23,691 nucleotides of DNA from positions 1 through 23,691 of IMG/VR virus record IMGVR_UViG_3300029955_000144; one strand, given 5' to 3'. The DNA comes from a virus. The stretch's first letter is position 1. Every line of letters starts with the position of its first letter. The translations under genes were made by a program, and so were the position numbers. The notes beneath the pieces are model-generated. The model was not told the origin of the DNA. It was given only the letters and a program-made list of their open reading frames with translations, and made no database searches. Shown here piece after piece: positions 21,683 through 23,691 of this stretch.

Positions 21683-23691
21683 GCGACCCTCTCGATGACC
21701 TCATGGCCCAGCACGGAATAAAGGTTGATCCTCTGGACGCGCTTATGGCCCAACATGGGGTTACTGCCCCTGCGGTCCAGCAGCAGCCCCAGTCAGACTG
21801 GCAATCCCAAGTCAAGCCCGTGACCACATTCAACGGCAAGCCGAGCGTCCAGCGCCCCGATGGCGGCGTCTGGTATGGCCCTGATCAGGGGAATGCCGGG
21901 AAGCCTGGATGGTTCGATGCCGTAGGCCGCCGAATGGGGCTCACCAACGGGCAGGATACCGCTCCTCCCAGCACATCCGTTGGCGGACTGGCTGGAGCTG
22001 GCGTAAGGGGCTTGGCCCCGGTTACGGCAGGTGCCGCTCTTGGCGCAGCGGTTGGCGCGCCCTTTGCCGGCGTAGGTGCCATACCTGGTGCTGCGGCCGG
22101 TGCTGCGGCAGTGGGTGGCGCACAGCTCGTTGGCGACCCCCTCGTTAGTGGCATCAACCGCATGTTCGGGACCAAATATCAGATGCCGACAGAGGCAGTC
22201 CAGCATCTGCTTACCAGCCTTGGAGTCCCGGAGCCCAAAACGACCGCTGAGCGCATGGTCCAAGCGGGTGTTTCAACGATGGCCGGCGCTGGTGGCCAAA
22301 TCGGGCTCGGTCGATCACTCGCTGGCCAGGGTTTCTCTCCAGCGGCACAAACCGTTGGGAAGGCATTGTCATCTCAGCCCGCTGTCCAACTTGCCGGTGC
22401 AGCCGGGGGCGGCGTTGCGTCACAAGGAGCAGCAGAGGCTGGAGGCGGCCCCCTGGCCCAGATGGGGGCTGGCCTGGCTGGGTCAGTGATCGCTGGCGCT
22501 CCCTTCGCGGCTCGCATACCCAAAATATCCTCATCCCCCATCGGGGCATCACCCATGGAGCCCACGGCGGCAGAACATCCGACCGCCCCGGTTACGGCCC
22601 CTGTGTCGGCCGAAATCTCTCCAACAGACCTCGGGACACTCATCAAAAAGGCGTCTTCAGGCTCGGGATCTGCGGCCACCGCTGCGAAGCAGCAGATTGC
22701 AGACATGGCATCGTATAATCCCAAAGCTGCGGCGTCAGCCACCAGACTCGGGATCGAGCTCCCCCAGGATGTATTCGCGGATAACCCGCAGATCCGTGCT
22801 GCCGCAGGTCTTACCCGATCCGCTGCCGGTAGTGCCGCTGAAGCCGGGTGGCGGAATACCGTCTCAAACGCCGTAGACCAAGCCGACCAAGTGACCAAGG
22901 ATGCCCTGGGAGCAACCTATGAGGGCGGCACGGTAAGCCCTGGAGTCGTATCCCAGAAGGTGAGGGATAGGCTCGTCTCAACCCGTCAAACTATGGCCAA
23001 TGAAGCCAGTAACCTCTACCAAACAGTGGATGAAAGTGTCCCCAGGACATCCCCAGCCGTCACCGACAACCTGTCTGCCCTCTTGCAAAAAAACCTGAAC
23101 GAAGTTGGCCCAAATGGGCTTACCACGCAGGAAAGACGGTTGATGGGTATGGTGAACGACCCTGACGGCGCTACCTACGGTCGAATAATCCGAGAAAAGA
23201 GTCTCATCGGCAAGGCTATCGCGGGGAAGGATTCCACCTATGGGAATATGGACGCAGGAACACTCAAACAGCTTTACGGGGCACTTGCGGAGGATCAATT
23301 AGCGACTGTTTCAAACGTGGGTTCCCCGGAACTCGAACAGCAACTCCGTTCTGCTAACCTTCTGACGGCCAAACATAAAGCGCTTGGGGATCTTATCGTT
23401 TCCAACTTTGGTGACAATGTGAATGGGGATCTCGCCGGGAAGATGCGGGCGGCAATATCCGGGTCAAGCAAGGGGGGTTCTGCTGATTTCTCGAACCTCA
23501 TGGAGATTGTCCCGGATGACCTCAAAAAAGAGGTTGTATCAACCGCTCTTTCGGCGGCAACCCGCTCCATGCGCGGGGCAGAGAGGGGGGGATTCGGTTT
23601 CTCGGAGTTTGCCAAAACATACCAGGGCCTGAAGGCCAACACTCCGGTATATCAGCAGATCACAGACGCTCTAGGCCCTGAATCAAGCCAG
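21679..23691 (+). CDS. Large ejection protein, P22 gp16-like position, cut by window end
   Basis: A frame starting at GTG 21679 (AAGGGGG upstream; stop of the previous gene overlapped as GTGA) stays open to the last base, giving 671 codons. The N-terminus has a tandem 14-residue repeat: DPLDDLMAQHGIKV then DPLDALMAQHGVTA (3-30). Next come VQRPDGGVWYGPDQG and a glycine/alanine-rich hydrophobic stretch (about 99-155) with many small-residue zipper positions, likely membrane-inserting. A long helical region follows (about 310-671). It fits a protein that crosses the host envelope during DNA delivery. No lytic transglycosylase motif appears in the visible part. Confidence 0.78.
   Translation, partial: MSDPLDDLMAQHGIKVDPLDALMAQHGVTAPAVQQQPQSDWQSQVKPVTTFNGKPSVQRPDGGVWYGPDQGNAGKPGWFDAVGRRMGLTNGQDTAPPSTSVGGLAGAGVRGLAPVTAGAALGAAVGAPFAGVGAIPGAAAGAAAVGGAQLVGDPLVSGINRMFGTKYQMPTEAVQHLLTSLGVPEPKTTAERMVQAGVSTMAGAGGQIGLGRSLAGQGFSPAAQTVGKALSSQPAVQLAGAAGGGVASQGAAEAGGGPLAQMGAGLAGSVIAGAPFAARIPKISSSPIGASPMEPTAAEHPTAPVTAPVSAEISPTDLGTLIKKASSGSGSAATAAKQQIADMASYNPKAAASATRLGIELPQDVFADNPQIRAAAGLTRSAAGSAAEAGWRNTVSNAVDQADQVTKDALGATYEGGTVSPGVVSQKVRDRLVSTRQTMANEASNLYQTVDESVPRTSPAVTDNLSALLQKNLNEVGPNGLTTQERRLMGMVNDPDGATYGRIIREKSLIGKAIAGKDSTYGNMDAGTLKQLYGALAEDQLATVSNVGSPELEQQLRSANLLTAKHKALGDLIVSNFGDNVNGDLAGKMRAAISGSSKGGSADFSNLMEIVPDDLKKEVVSTALSAATRSMRGAERGGFGFSEFAKTYQGLKANTPVYQQITDALGPESSQ

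Overview
This window is about 23.7 kb of a tailed double-stranded DNA phage (or prophage) of the P22-like podovirus type. All recognisable genes lie on the + strand and are packed tightly. Start codons commonly overlap the previous stop codon as ATGA, GTGA, TGATG or TAATG. The DNA is GC-rich by eye, roughly 60%. Strong Shine-Dalgarno sites, a P22-type head-tail set and possible spanins suggest a Gram-negative host, but nothing here names the species. I see no integrase, repressor, tRNA, CRISPR array or insertion sequence. Both ends cut through genes, so lysogeny cannot be judged. No gap between genes exceeds about 135 bases.

Layout. (a) 1-3544 is the replication and recombination module. It has a near-consensus sigma70 promoter (312-340), a large inverted repeat (386-447), an O/gp18-like initiator gene carrying a probable internal origin, a DnaB-type helicase, a small unknown gene, NinB and a zinc-finger-like gene. 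The order initiator, helicase, ninB matches the P22 order 18-12-ninB. (b) 3614-5956 holds two small unknown genes and the terminase pair. (c) 5958-7427 is an accessory block of seven small genes: two membrane microproteins, three Cys-rich proteins, one HExxH zincin-like protein and one possible winged-helix protein. (d) 7529-9070 holds two beta-rich, codon-optimised proteins, probably abundant virion components. Each is preceded by an RNA hairpin that covers its ribosome-binding site. (e) 9079-10737 is the lysis cassette: M15 peptidase, lipoprotein-like protein, 3TM holin and two membrane/coiled-coil proteins. (f) 10737-14927 encodes portal, scaffold and P22-type coat protein. (g) 14931-15792 holds four small genes, the last three very lysine-rich. 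(h) 15796-18904 encodes gp4-like and gp10-like tail proteins and a tail fibre. (i) 18913-23691 encodes a cupin-like protein and three ejection-type proteins, the last cut by the window end.

The genes form one continuous early-to-late programme: origin firing and helicase loading, packaging, lysis, head assembly, and the short tail with ejection proteins. The lysis cassette and two putative virion genes sit between the large terminase and the portal, where P22 has them directly adjacent. The features most worth a second look are the candidate origin with its repeat-rich core, the RBS-sequestering hairpins on the putative virion genes, the possible leaderless promoter before 3614, and the unrecognised accessory block between terminase and portal.
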